A stretch of DNA of 64,000 bases, from positions 8,915,072 through 8,979,071 of the forward strand of contig CM026566.1 of the NCBI GenBank assembly GCA_015143295.1. Reading direction: 5' to 3'. A program made the translations under genes and the position numbers. Positions 11,865-23,001 of the stretch are shown here, piece after piece. Origin of the DNA: Tetracentron sinense. Its lineage: Eukaryota > Streptophyta > Magnoliopsida > Trochodendrales > Trochodendraceae. A model generated the notes under the pieces. It ran no database searches. It had not been told where the DNA came from and worked only from the letters and a program-made list of their open reading frames with translations. The number at the start of each line of letters is the position of its first letter. The stretch's first letter is position 1.

Positions 11865-12836
11865 CTAGGTAATTGCAAACACTCTTCCTTTTCCGCCTTC
11901 CAACGCTAGTGGTTGAGCCTTAGGGCAATCCTTCTTGAAGTGTCCAGGCTTTCCGCACTGGAAGCAAACCTTCGCTCTACAGTCCTTGGTCAAATGGCCC
12001 TGACCACATTTCTCGCACTTAAGCCCCAATCTTCCTGTAGACCCTTGGTTTTTCATGTCCTCGAACTTTCTTTTCCCAGTAAACTGCCGGTTATTCTCCT
12101 TTATCCAGGGCTTCCCAAATGTCCCTTTGCCTTTGCCAGCACTAGACTGTGCCAGTTCTTCATGCACTCGCTCTACTCTGAGTGCTCTATCTAATATCTC
12201 TGAAAAGGAGGTAAATCGTTGAGCTGCCAATTTCCCTCTGATAGCCGGCTTCAATCCTTCTTCAAATTTCTCAACCCTCCACTGCTCATCCTCGAAAAAT
12301 CTCGCAGCGAACCTCGAGAGTTGATTAAACTTTTGTTCATACTCGCTAACCGACATGTTTCCTTGGGTCAGCTGAAGAAACTCCATCTCTTTCCTCTTTT
12401 TCATCGACGCTGAAAAATAGCGCTCATAAAACAATTCAGTAAATCTTGCCCAAGTAACGGGCCTCTGATGCGGTGGAACTGTCCTTTCCACTGTGGTCCA
12501 CCAATGTTCCGCTTCTCCTTTAAGTAGAAAGATAGCGAACTCGGGCTTGTCATTTTCTGGCAAAGACATAGCCCTTAAAATTTTTTCCAAACTTCTAATC
12601 CAGTTCTCCGCCTTCAGTGGATCAGTAGTGCCCGAAAAGGCCGACGGTCCAAGCCTCTTAAACTTCTTCAATCGGGTCACATTCCCATGCTCTGGCATGG
12701 TAGCAATGGGGATATGACTACCATTCCCATTTCCATTCATATTCTGGGCCTGTTGTTGCTGAATTAGGTTGGCTAGGGCTGTAATAGCCTCGAATGCCCC
12801 AGCCAAGGTATTTTCGGGTGCTCGTCGAGGTGGCAT
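11865..12836 (-). CDS. gag: Element B gag (capsid and nucleocapsid)
   Basis: The 323-aa ORF starts MPPRRAPENT at an ATG preceded by ATTATAG|GTGAATC, a possible splice acceptor like those before gag in A, E and F. Residues of about 45-220 form the retrotransposon Gag capsid region (AENWIRSLEKILRAM, LLKGEAEHWW, FLQLTQGNMSVSEYEQKF). Two CCHC zinc knuckles follow near the C-terminus, CEKCGQGHLTKDC and CFQCGKPGHFKKDC, for RNA packaging. The ORF ends at a TAG (11865) in frame with pol. Relatives have a continuous Gag-Pol, and CAG-to-TAG is the simplest reading, but programmed readthrough is not excluded. Confidence 0.93.
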   Translation of the reverse strand: MPPRRAPENTLAGAFEAITALANLIQQQQAQNMNGNGNGSHIPIATMPEHGNVTRLKKFKRLGPSAFSGTTDPLKAENWIRSLEKILRAMSLPENDKPEFAIFLLKGEAEHWWTTVERTVPPHQRPVTWARFTELFYERYFSASMKKRKEMEFLQLTQGNMSVSEYEQKFNQLSRFAARFFEDEQWRVEKFEEGLKPAIRGKLAAQRFTSFSEILDRALRVERVHEELAQSSAGKGKGTFGKPWIKENNRQFTGKRKFEDMKNQGSTGRLGLKCEKCGQGHLTKDCRAKVCFQCGKPGHFKKDCPKAQPLALEGGKGRVFAIT

Positions 12837-13110
12837 GATTCACCTATAATTATAAAGTAACGAACTTTTAATAATAAAATAAAACTAAAATGCACTGAGA
12901 ATTCGAAATCCAAAAAGAGACATTTCATTTACTTCATCTTTAATATATACAAAGCAACACTGTACAGTATATAGTACACCAACGTATACAAAACATCATG
13001 TAGCTGTACACATACAAAAAGTGATCTAATGATGGAAAGATCGAATAGGCATCTATTATATTCCAAAATGCCAAAACGATATAGATGCACCATGCTCTTC
13101 CACCATGATC

Positions 13111-13398
13111 CTATACTTCGTACGTCTCAACCTCTATCGGTGAGACTGCTACACTACCCTCCTGCGGTGCCTGATCCTCTGTCTCAGGTCTAGCCTCTCT
13201 CAAAATCCAATCAATCTCGCTCTTTCTTAGGGATTCGTGCATTGCTTGTGCGGTCAATCCCTTACGGAGTGGTTTTACCGCCTTTAGGTGTATAGTGCGG
13301 TAACACGACCATCCGGCGTGACGTCTTCTCTGCATAGTCACAGCCCATTCAAACAGAGCTATCTCCCTCTTTGTGGGAATTCGGTGCGTCCTTGCCAT
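13111..13398 (-). CDS. Unknown ORF between primer site and gag of element B (95 aa)
   Basis: An ATG-started 95-codon ORF (MARTHRIPTKREIALFEW) occupies the leader between the primer site (13563) and gag (12836). The N-terminal two thirds is rich in Arg and Lys, and the tail is acidic (ETEDQAPQEGSVAV, EVETYEV). I recognise no domain, and nothing like it precedes gag in A, C, E or F. It has stayed open while the adjacent gag-pol gained four stops, but it is short, so that is weak evidence. It would lie inside a leader intron if the acceptor before gag is used. The remaining leader (12837-13110 and 13399-13562) shows nothing else. Confidence 0.4.
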   Translation of the reverse strand: MARTHRIPTKREIALFEWAVTMQRRRHAGWSCYRTIHLKAVKPLRKGLTAQAMHESLRKSEIDWILREARPETEDQAPQEGSVAVSPIEVETYEV

Positions 13399-13562
13399 TC
13401 CTGCACATGTACATATTCCAAATCAATGTCTGATTTCGAAACATGACATGTACAACAATCACTCAACTAGGAATATCAAATAAATCTCTAAGGGATCGCC
13501 TATCCAACGGTTCCTAGGTGTATTATGCTCAAGTATGATTTGTGTGATGGTTATTGCTATTG

Positions 13563-13574
13563 GCTCTGATACCA
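13563..13574 (-). other. Primer binding site, element B
   Basis: The minus strand reads TGGTATCAGAGC two bases inside the 5' LTR end, an exact complement of the tRNA-iMet 3' end. Confidence 0.95.
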
Positions 13575-13576
13575 AT

Positions 13577-16373
13577 TGTGACGCCCCGAACCCGCGCCTA
13601 GGGAATCAAGTTCCGAGACGCGTGTCCGTTCGTCAAATCATGCAAGCGGAAGACTTTACCCGCAAAAAGGCGGGAAATTTAAACATATACCTGTATTATT
13701 TACATCAAGTTTTTTTTACAAAAGTAGGCGTCTCTATCACGCTAGGTACAACTTGTACAAGCTTCCAAAATATCCAGATAGATTTTTCACTTACTGGTCA
13801 GCAGCTCCAAGATCTGCTGACACAAAAAGTCAGTGAGCTATGAAGCCCAATAAAACCACAATCCTTCTAAACTATTTTCCACATAATAACACGCATCAAT
13901 AATGATATAATAAGCAGTTCAATTTGCATGTTACAGTAAAATAGAACAGTATATAATAAATTGTGACCCAAGGTCACTTAGGGTTACGTCACCCTAACAG
14001 AGGTTCCCGACCTCACATTACTTTCTAATTATGAGGTTCAGTTATGAATGTATTATATTACCAAATTATCGTTTCGATCATCAATCATGTTTCATTTCGA
14101 GTCCTGAGACTCTATTAATTGGCCACAGCCTACAAATGTTTAGCTTAAAGTCTCTAAATCATAACCATAATACATTGAGTCATTTAGACTCACACACGTT
14201 GTTCCGGCTTTCACCCGAACATGACAAAACCTTGGGTATACCAACCAAACTCACCTGGAATCCGATGATTCCATACCGAACTATGAGTCCACCAACTCAA
14301 ACAAATACACCAACTCTGAGTATACCAACTCAGACCACTTCGTATCCGAAGCTTACACACACAACATGGGCATTCACCCAATAAGAACATTTTTCCATTC
14401 AATTGACTGGCCACATCTACCGTGTATTCGCCGCCATCGCCCTGGGTATCAGTTATGAAGGAACCCCGACCAACCTGCCTACCGTCATCTTCTGGCTAGT
14501 CTACGGAGGAACCCCGACATCTATACCAATGCCGACATCTCCTGACGTTCCACCAAGAAGGGACCACGATAGACACGGTGCCGACATCTTCTAACCCACC
14601 CAGAGAGGAACCCCGGACTATACACTATCTGATGTTTAGCCACTTTAAACTCCCTAGGACTCCGACATCTCCTGACTACCAGTCACGGAGGAACCACGGG
14701 CCATGCAGGACACCGCCACTCCTGACCTAGTCCAAGAGGCACCACGGACGACCTAGACAAACAGACCGACATCTCCCGACTATCAGTCACGGAGGAACCC
14801 CGGGCCATGCAGGACACCGCCACTCCTGACCTAGTCCAAGAGGCACCACAGAAGACCTAGACAAACAGACCGACATCTCCCGACTATCAGTCACGGAGGA
14901 ACCCCGGGCCTTACTGGGCACCGTCTCTCCTGACCTAGTCAAAGAGGAACCACGGACTATACTGAACCCTGGTTAGATTTTCTAACCACAGGTTAACCCC
15001 AGTTAACCCAAGCCTCACTTGATTAACTGAAATACTTGGGCCTCGCGCCCGTGAACCAACTCCGGTAACACACCATCCCGTTAGGGAGCGTCTCCAGGCT
15101 AATGGATGTCTCCATAGCCTTACAAGACATGCAAAACAACTTTTCGTCACTCTAAGGTGGCGATAAAATTTACCCGGGACCCGATCTGGGCTCCCTGAGG
15201 GACCACATAAAATCACAACATCACATCGGGGTCTCCGCCCCTTTTTCATTCATGTTAAAAGACATGCATATACATCACATGAAATAATATAGCAAAATAA
15301 GCGGAAAAAGTGAAGAAAAAGGGAGGAGTTTTACTGTTTCACGCGTTTCGAGGCCTCGTAGGCAAAAACGGATGTCACCAACGCGTTCCCAACGACGATC
15401 AACCCCGGGGTAGAGCGCATGCAACTTTCTCTCTCTACCTTTTTCTCTCTCTCTCTCTACAAGCAAAACGAGACGCTGGAGAGAAAATCGGACGCCGCCA
15501 ACGCGTCGGGGACGTCGAAAAACCTCAAGGACCCACTTCTCTCTTCTTTCTCTCTCCTCTTTCTCTCTCTTCCTTTCTCTCTCCTCACTTTCTCTCTCTA
15601 CAATATGCTATGGCAGAATCCCTCACTGTTGCAAGAACGTGATAATAAAAGGGGCTGCCTCCTATTTATAATGCAAGGGTCATGTGCCATGCACATGACC
15701 ACCATTAATGGTTCCCGTTGACCAAGTCAACGGGTTGACCATTTGACTATTATTCCGTATTTTCTCGCATATACGGCATCCGTAATCCTACTTAATGATA
15801 TTCGATTTTGACGAAACTTTAGGTGACCGAACTTGGAGCAGTCCGACACCTACTGTAAAAATTTCGGGGAAAAATACTGAGTTTTGACAGCTACACTTTA
15901 GTCTGGAAGAAAATTGTAAAACCCACTAATTTCCTGATTTCGAACACAAAACAAGCCGCCGTTTCTTCGTTTGAGATAACTAACTGCCGTGACGACAGAC
16001 ATTAGTCCCCACGGCTGACCGACATGCATTAGTGCTAACCGCACAGATTCTATTAGGATCTCCAACAGATATTGGGTCCCACTTAATTTCTGGAAATATG
16101 AAAATTTCCCATTTTTCTCAATTTTATCACACATAATGGCCCCGCGGTCCCGCGAAATGATACTTGACGGAACCGATACGGTAGGGGTGTGTCCCGGCAG
16201 TCGACCAGCACACTGTCTGCGATTTTTGCCAAATGATACTGAGATTTCCTCGGTGCACTTCAACCCTGAGCAAAATCCCCTTCTTATTAATTTAACAAAT
16301 AATTAACTAATTAACCTTCATTAAGGACCCATAAACACATAATTTTATTATATTAAAATTTTGGGTCATTACA
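13577..16373 (-). repeat. Element B 5' LTR
   Basis: The 2,797-base LTR starts (plus strand) at TGTGACGCC and ends GTCATTACA, followed by target duplication GTCTA. It holds the ~102-bp tandem array (14680-14965), a minus-strand TATAAATA box (15663-15670) and a GA-rich leader (CT runs on the plus strand, 15428-15600). It carries a short deletion relative to the 3' LTR near its primer-site end. Confidence 0.95.
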
Positions 16374-16378
16374 GTCTA
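16374..16378. repeat. Target site duplication GTCTA, right of element B
   Basis: It is identical to 3160-3164. Element A's leader resumes after it with no loss. Confidence 0.95.
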
Positions 16379-16779
16379 GCCTAGGTGTTATTTGATGAGG
16401 GGATGGTAGGTCCCTTGCCATACATAGTGTTATTAGAACTAGGTAAGAATTGTTTCCCAAGAGAGGCTATAGGATGCTCTTGGGTCTTACAAGTCTAGTG
16501 TAAATTGAGTCGTGGTGAAAATAGGAATACAAGTTTTGATATATATATTATTATGCAAACTCGGAGTAATTTGAATTGTTAAAACTATACTTAATGTGTC
16601 TTACATCACAAATAAGCATAAGTTGCATACCACGATACCCCATGACTAGTAGGAACATATTAATTAACTCTGGGATGTTTGATGTACGCTTCTAGGTACA
16701 GATGTGCGTTCATTGTGCAGCACGATCTATACCCGATGCCTAGTTCAAAATAATAAAGAAATTTCAAACTCCAAAGGAT

Positions 16780-17060
16780 AGCATGCACATCATACATAGC
16801 ATAATCATCATGCACCTCATGAACATCTTACATATCATGCACTCTCATACATAGCATGCACTCCATGCATGACATAAGCATCATGCATCGCATAAGCATC
16901 ATGCATCACATGAGCATCATATATATCATTCACATCATACATTTTCATACATGACACGCATTTCATTCATGGCATGAACATCACACACATATCATAAGCA
17001 TCATATGCATAGCTTGCATGCTTCATGTAAATCTTAGAAGCATCATACATGTCACCCAGA
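16780..17060 (+). repeat. CAT-rich degenerate tandem repeat in element A leader
   Basis: About 280 bases consist of imperfect units of the type CATAAGCATCATGCAT, with many ATGCAT palindromes. It lies between the insertion point of B and gag. The flanking 16379-16779 and 17061-17320 hold no gene that I can see. Confidence 0.6.
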
Positions 17061-17340
17061 TTAAGAGGATTACACTTAAATAACTCAAATAAATGAACTA
17101 GCCATTAGTCCTAATCTTAAACTGGTTAATGTCCTAAGTAGGAAATCAGTTAATACCTCCACCGAACGGAAGAACTTAGCTTCGCTTGGAATTTTTTTCT
17201 TGTATATTAATATTATCTTATTGTATGACTCGATGTATTATTATGTATGTATAAACATGAAATGATCATTGAAATTGGGGACAAGAAAAGTTGAGTTCCA
17301 AACTAGGCTCATGCTTTGCTATTGTTCTCAGGATTTGATC

Positions 17341-18475
17341 ATGAGATGTGGCAATCGGGGTCGTGGATCCACACTAAGAGAGGTGGAGCATCTCCTCCTC
17401 CATTGGGGGATGAGTAGCCTGACTTCCCCCAGGTCTTGGGATCTATAGCAGAGACACTAGCGATGCTTGCAACTAGGCAACCCGCTACCCCCACTCCTGC
17501 TACTGCACATCATACCATGGGGATAGAGGCATTTCAGAGGATGAGACCCCCGGCATTTTATGGTGGCACAGACCCATTGGTTGCAGAAGCATGGGTCAGG
17601 CAGTTGGAGAAGTTGTTCTCCGTCCTGATGCCTACGGAGGCAGAGAAGGTTGCATAGGCCACCTTTATGATGGAAGGTGAGGCCGATCACTGGTGGAGAT
17701 CCGCCATCAGAATGAGGGACTTGACTCGAGCGGGTCAAGAATGGACTTGGGAAGAATTCTTAGAGGTTTTCTACAAGAAATACTTCCTGGTAGGAGTTAA
17801 AGAAAAGAAAGAACTGGAGTTCATTACCTTGGAGCAGGGGAACATGACAGTGGCAGAATACGAAGCCAAGTTCTCCGAATTGTCAAGGTTCGCCCCATAT
17901 CTGATAGCCACAGAGGCAATGAAGGCCAGGAAATTCGAGAGGGGATTGCAGGCACACATTTTAGACCGGGTTTCCATATTCCGGCACTAGACCTACGCCG
18001 AAGTTGTGGATAAGGCCCAGTTGGCGGAAGCAAATGTTGAGGAATTCTACAAGAGGAGAGAATTGTTGAGAGGCCAATCCAGTGGCTCAACACAGTCGGA
18101 GAGGAGGGCCAGAATGACTCCATACCAGTCCTCTGGACATACACAGGTGCAGAGTCCCCCTATTACACCCCAAGCTCCTCGTCCCACGACTACGCAAGTC
18201 ACTCGACAAGTGCAATCTTCTTCACCCACGTTTGGGGTCTGTGCACATTGTGGAAGAAAACATGGTGGGGATTGTTGGAAGTTCAAGGGTGGATGCTTCC
18301 ACTGTGGTGATCAGCGCCACTTGATCAAGGGTTGTCCTCACCGCCCGCCTCCAGCTCAACCTCGAGGAAGCACGCCTCAGTATCCCCCACAGTCACCTTT
18401 CTAGGCAAGCTAGGGCAGAAGTTTCCATGTTGGGGTTGGATGCTCAAGCATCACAACATGTAGGGTGAAGAGCTC
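17341..18475 (+). pseudogene. gag: Element A gag remnant
   Basis: An ATG at 17341 (MRCGNRGRGS) follows the acceptor-like TTGTTCTCAG|G. After a frameshift the Gag resumes as SIAETLAMLATRQ, then AEAWVRQLEKLFSVL, the GEADHWW motif, EFITLEQGNMTVAEYEAKF, and two CCHC-type knuckles near 18241-18335 (CAHCGRKHGGDC and CFHCGDQRHLIKGC). The closest relative in the window is the gag of F. In-frame stops at 17655 (TGG to TAG) and 17988, plus at least one frameshift, disable it. The last recognisable residues align with the F sequence just before its gag-pol intron; there Gag ends and noncoding sequence runs to the polypurine tract. Confidence 0.88.
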
Positions 18476-18692
18476 GGATGGAAATTTTGTTTTGTAAAGG
18501 ATGGTGTAATGTTGTATTCTAGTGTGTTGCCTATGTGTATAACTGTTATGTAATGAAGTTTTTGCTTTTTGCAAACAAGAAAGTGCCTAGTCATGTGATT
18601 GTTTGATGAAGGAGATGTCTTTTAGTGTAACTAAGCGACTGAGTTCAAGGTTAAGGGTAGGGAAGGTGTTTTTGCTTGATTTTGTATCGTCC
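18476..18692 (+). other. Noncoding junction replacing pol in element A
   Basis: About 220 bases separate the end of gag from the polypurine tract. I find no protease, reverse transcriptase or integrase motif in any frame. In a full element this interval would hold over 3 kb of pol. Confidence 0.75.
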
Positions 18693-18729
18693 AAATTTCA
18701 AGGACGAAATTTCTATAAGGGGGGGAGGA
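18693..18729 (+). other. Polypurine tract and adjacent hairpin, element A
   Basis: AAATTTCA-AGGA-CGAAATTT (18693-18712) is followed by AAGGGGGGGAGGA (18717-18729), directly before the LTR. Confidence 0.88.
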
Positions 18730-20642
18730 TATAGAGCCCGAATTTTTTCACATGCACTGTTGATGTGAGTAGGGTTGTGCCCATGGGTTACCTTAGTTGG
18801 TTAAGAACCTAGGATTGTGAGTTATAAGAATGGAGTAGGGGTTGGATTCAAGGTAGATGGAACATGGAAATAAACCAAGGGTCTAGAGGAATGTCTGAAC
18901 ATCTCTCAAACTTGAGAGTAGTCTAGATCTCTCACCTCATATTAGAATCAAGTGATTCTTTAACCATTAGAACCATGTTGGAATCCCCTTCGAGGTTCAT
19001 GTTTAATGTTTTTCCATATTTTGAGTCTACACTAAGTCAAAAGTGGGTTTTATGTTGTTTTTCTGCTGAAATTACAGACCAGTCCACTTGTGGGCCTATT
19101 TGGACCTTTTAAAATTCAAAATTAGGATTTTTGTAAAACATGAAAGTTGTTCCTCTTTGAAAGGAAAATCTAATTCAAGTTGAATCGTCAAAATCGGACA
19201 GGCGAGTCAAAAGTTATGGTCAAAATACTAAAGCCAGGTAAAATCTGTCAAAATCCAAAAAAATAGGGGTGCGATATATCGCAAATAAGCTGCGATCGAT
19301 CGCAAAATGGTGCGATCTATCGCATATTTATGCGATCGATCGCATTCAGGCGTGTTTTTATGATTCCTTTCGGGTTCAAGTGCGATAGATCGCACTCGCG
19401 CCCAGTTGGCTCTTAAAACCGAGTTTTTGGGTGTTTTTGGGGGAACCTAAACCTAGAGAGGGATTGAGAGGGAGAAAGGGAAGGAAGATTGGGGATTTTC
19501 AAGAGGGGTTTTGTGGAGATCAAGTGGAGCCAAAATCAATGTGGGTATTCCTCACCTAGCAAGGACTCCTCCATCTTCAAGTGGTGTTCTTCCTCAAGCA
19601 AGGAGATCCCAAATCAAGGGTTCCACCCAAGATCAAGCTTGATCTTCAAGGTTAGTACACCCTCACTAGCTCACTTAGTAATAACCTAGTTTTCTTGAAT
19701 TGAGAATGGTTTGAGCTTGTATAAACCCAAATTTCTACATTTCACTAATAATGCCCTAATTTATACAAGATGATTAAGTGGTGGATGAGATGTGGAATGT
19801 TGGATGTGGAGGCAATTGGATGCAATATGTTGTAATGTAAGGTGTGATGGAAAATGGAGGATGGGCATTTTACACATAACAAACACACGTGTATTGTTGA
19901 TGAAATTCATGAACAAAGAACTCAAATAAATGGGTCTATATAAGTTGTATACCAAGTGTTTGATAAACTGTCTCAATGAGAATTTAAGGAATTAAATCAA
20001 GACTATGCACGCATTATTCATATGATTTTCCTAAGGAGTGAATTTGAATAAATGACCTACATAAATTACCTATTTCCTCACATGTCTATGGAAGGATTTT
20101 GAATGCTACATGCAACCTCTTGATTTGTACATCTCATCATGATTGCGACTTTTTGCCACACACATAAGCACACAAGAGGAATAGAGTGAACCAAATCAAG
20201 ACCATGGTATCATGATTTAGGGTTTTCCCCAATTGGATAGTTCTTGATTAAATATAATATATGTTCCTTCAAATGCTCTATGTGATTTCATGAAGTCCCT
20301 CATGTCTAGGAAGATATAAGTGATGCTATTATGCTTTATTGTCTCACTTCAACATGACATCACCAAGGGTCACACACAAGTACAAGTATAGGAAAAGAAA
20401 GAACCAAGAACAAGAAACGTGAATGGTGAAACAAGTATGAATGTCAAGGGTAGGGCATATCCCTAGGATATGTCATACCTGACTCATAAGTAATCAAGCA
20501 TGAATGTGAAGGGTAGGGCGTATCCCTAGGATATGTCATACCTGACTCACAAGTAATCAAGCATGAATGTCAAGGGTAGGGCATATCCCTAGGATATGTC
20601 ATACCTGGCTCACAAGAAAACATGATAAGCAAGGAAATGAAG

Positions 20643-21098
20643 ATGCTAATGTGTTCCGTTCAATCATAGTCCAGGCATTAGCTAAGCAAGTAAATTTACT
20701 AGTGTGTTCCGTTTCATTATAGTCCGGGCATTAGTAAAGCAAGTCAAGAGGCTAATGTGTTCTGTTCCATTATAGTCTGGGCATTAGTCAAGCAAGAATA
20801 ACTAATGTGTTCCGTTCCACCATAGTCCGAGCACTAGTCAAGTCAAGGCAAGAATACTAATGTGTTCCGTTCAATCATATTCCGGGCATTAGTAAGCGAG
20901 ATGCTAATGTGTTCCGTTCCATTATAGTCCGGGCATTAGCAAAATAAGGCAAGGGCTAGTATGACCATCCAAGTCATAGTTCGAGTACTAGCCAAACAAG
21001 ACATGAGGCTAATGTATTCCGTTCCGTTATAGTTCGGGCATTAGTTAAGCAAGACAAGAACCTAGTACGTCCGTCCATTTCATAGTTCGGGTACTAGC
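20643..21098 (+). repeat. Tandem hairpin array, element A 3' LTR
   Basis: The same nine units as at 1637-2090. One unit here reads CTAATG..CACTAG where the 5' copy reads CTAGTG..CACTAG, so single-sided decay is also visible. Confidence 0.8.
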
Positions 21099-21416
21099 TA
21101 AACAAGAACAAAACAAGGCATGTGTGATTCCACGAGACAAGAACAAGACAAGAATAAGTTGTAAATACGGCAAGCAAGTTTTGGAAACCTCAAAAAGTAT
21201 TTTCAAGAATAAGTCATGACTTTTGAGTACAAGTTTACAATGCATGAGTTAAAATATGTTGTTCATAATTTACTTTACATTATTATTTCTTTTAGCTTCC
21301 GCACTCTGATTATGTATCTTTTTGATGAACTGTATCATGTATGACATATTAATGTTATTACTATTGTTAGCTAGTAGCTTGTACTCATTGAGTATTCCAT
21401 ACTCAGCCGTACTTTT

Positions 21417-21509
21417 ATGTCGGCAGGTACACTATATGACATATGTACACGGGTTTCTTGGATCGAGGCAGCTCAGGGTGAGCAGGAGGTCATTCAGATG
21501 GTTACCTAG
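21417..21509 (+). CDS. LTR leader small ORF, MSAG family (element A, 3' copy, 30 aa)
   Basis: ATGTCGGCAGG opens a 30-codon ORF beginning MSAGTLYDICTRVSWIE and ending at a TAG. It is four codons longer than the 5' LTR copy, which has a CAG-to-TAG change. It shares the start block and SWIE with the families that carry PWVEEEY. Function is unknown, and coding status rests on the other families. Confidence 0.4.
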   Translation: MSAGTLYDICTRVSWIEAAQGEQEVIQMVT

Positions 21510-21815
21510 ATATTAGGAAATCTTGGCATGTAGCCAATGGTTGGGATGAGTGAGAGAGAGAGACATGTATTTTGGGTTCTTGTGTCTGGGGAGGTTTGTA
21601 TTACTTGAGTTGAGACTCAAGCTAAGGCGTTCATGTACATAGTTTAAATTTCTATCTGATTATTGTAATCAATTGCACTTGGAATATAGTGAGTTATTAA
21701 AAGAAAATTTTTAGCTCACAGTTTAGCTTGCCTTGTATACTCTTTGCAGGTTGATTTAAGGTTAAGTCACGTCGCTAAAGTATCCTATCTTCTAGGGGGT
21801 ATTTGTGGCGCGACA

Positions 21816-23001
21816 CAGGGATATAGATAAAATTCTATAATCCTGATGGAATATAGGAAATGTGTTTCCTAGTAACAATGCTTTAACCAAAAGGTTGAGT
21901 ACTTAGTCCCACAACCGAAAATTGGAGATCCCTTTAGATCCCACACACAAGGACCTTCTTAAAGTATTTAATTTAATTATTAAATAAATTAATTAATTTC
22001 TCTAAGTAATCACTATATGGTATAGTGAAGCTCTAAAAGGTGGAATCACATTAGATGTGAAAAACCAAATGGGTAGGACCCATTGGGAATTATTATAAAG
22101 AATAATTCAAGTGACCATGAGGGTTTTGGAAACCCTTTAGGCGTGTGGGGTGGGACCCACCTAGGGTGGGATGCCCACTTCATGGAGGAAGTTTTATTTT
22201 AATTAGTTTCTAATTAATTAACACCTTAGTTAATTAGTTAGTTAGTTACTAATTAAAGATTCCCTAATTGTTAGGGATTCCATTAGTTAGTTACCAATTC
22301 AAGATTCCTTATTAGATAAGGATAAGATTAGTTACTAATGGATAAGGTTAGTTTCTTTTAAGATTAATCCTAATTGGAATAGGAGAATAATCAATAAAGG
22401 AAACTATTGAGGAATCCTAATTGGATTAGGATAAGGTTAATGAATTATAATGGGATTACAATTCAAGCAACCAAGAGGGAACTTATATAAAGGAGTGGAT
22501 GCCCAGCCCTTTAAATAATATAATTTCTCCAGAATTTTTTCTTCTCTCCCTCTCCTCAAGTTCACGCCCAACCCTCTCCCCCTTTGAGGGTGTACGGTCA
22601 CCCTTCCCCTTCTTCCTTTTTGTTTGGTTTTTGATCTTGATGATCAAGAACAAGTTCTTTGAAGATCAAGATTGGATCTTGTTTGATCAAGAAAGGTTCT
22701 TTGATCAAAGAAAATAAGAAAAGATAAAAGAGCATAGAATTTGGAAGGGCCATTAGCTTCCATTAGAGAAAGCTTTAAAGGAAAAAGAAGGTTCGTGTGA
22801 ATCGACAGGAGACTTGACACTTGTGATGTTTTGCGAATACTATTCTTATGTGGATTTGATTTAACAATTTCAAAGTCGCAAAGGTGAATGTTATTTTAAC
22901 CTTCATTGAATAAAATCAATTAGAATCTTAGTCAGATCTTGGGATTCGATGTATGCCCCCCAAGAACTGTGTTTCTAAAATTAAAAAGAGGCATACTTTC
23001 A
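21816..23001 (+). repeat. G2: Ty1/copia-family LTR, 3' part
   Basis: The stretch is the reverse complement of 39241-40437, the LTR of copia element G, and ends AAAGAGGCATACTTTCA. A TATATAA box is at 22484, before a pyrimidine-rich leader start. Element A interrupts it about 1.0 kb from the LTR start; the first part must lie left of the window. It is a solo or 3' LTR, because no primer site follows and the next bases are Tat/Athila-type pol. Around 22200-22450 it carries repeated TTAGTTACTAAT words. Confidence 0.85.

Larger units (their letters stand above)
3165..16373 (-). mobile_element. Element B: nearly complete Ty3/gypsy (Tekay/Del-type) retrotransposon
   Basis: On the minus strand the order is 5' LTR (16373-13577), primer site (13574-13563), a small ORF, gag (12836), pol (to 8448), polypurine tract (8414-8402) and 3' LTR (8401-3165, itself interrupted). 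Ends are TG..CA and the 5-bp target duplication is exact. Gag and pol lie in one reading frame of 1,463 codons broken by only four stop codons. B is inserted in element A and is therefore younger than A. Confidence 0.95.
1..21815 (+). mobile_element. Element A: gag-only Ty3/gypsy LTR retrotransposon, interrupted by element B
   Basis: Two matching LTRs (1-2808, cut by the window edge, and 18730-21815) flank a primer binding site at 2813, a decayed gag at 17341-18475 and a polypurine tract at 18717. No protease, reverse transcriptase or integrase sequence remains between the gag zinc knuckles and the polypurine tract. Element B accounts for 3165-16373, so A proper has only about 2.7 kb of internal sequence. 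It resembles the TR-GAG class of non-autonomous plant elements and would have needed Pol from a relative. A lies in a copia-family LTR that resumes at 21816; its target duplication is probably CAGGG, but the left copy is outside the window. Confidence 0.85.
18730..21815 (+). repeat. Element A 3' LTR (complete, 3,086 bp)
   Basis: It begins TATAGAGCCCG, where relatives have TGTAGAGCC, and ends GCGCGACA. It contains the palindrome cluster (19268-19400), the splice-donor-like CAAG|GTTAGTAC (19651), three CATATCC..GGATATG units (20450-20600), the nine-unit hairpin array and the small ORF. Confidence 0.93.

Noticed and set aside
11865-11867. Programmed readthrough of the gag TAG in element B
   Set aside because: A CAG-to-TAG change explains it as well as the other stops in B, and relatives have continuous Gag-Pol or splicing. 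Not excluded, but not supported.
13563-13574. tRNA gene fragments at the tRNA-iMet-like words
   Set aside because: They are 12-base primer binding sites next to LTR ends, with no cloverleaf around them.
16780-17060. Satellite DNA
   Set aside because: The CAT-rich repeat is short, degenerate and confined to element A's leader.
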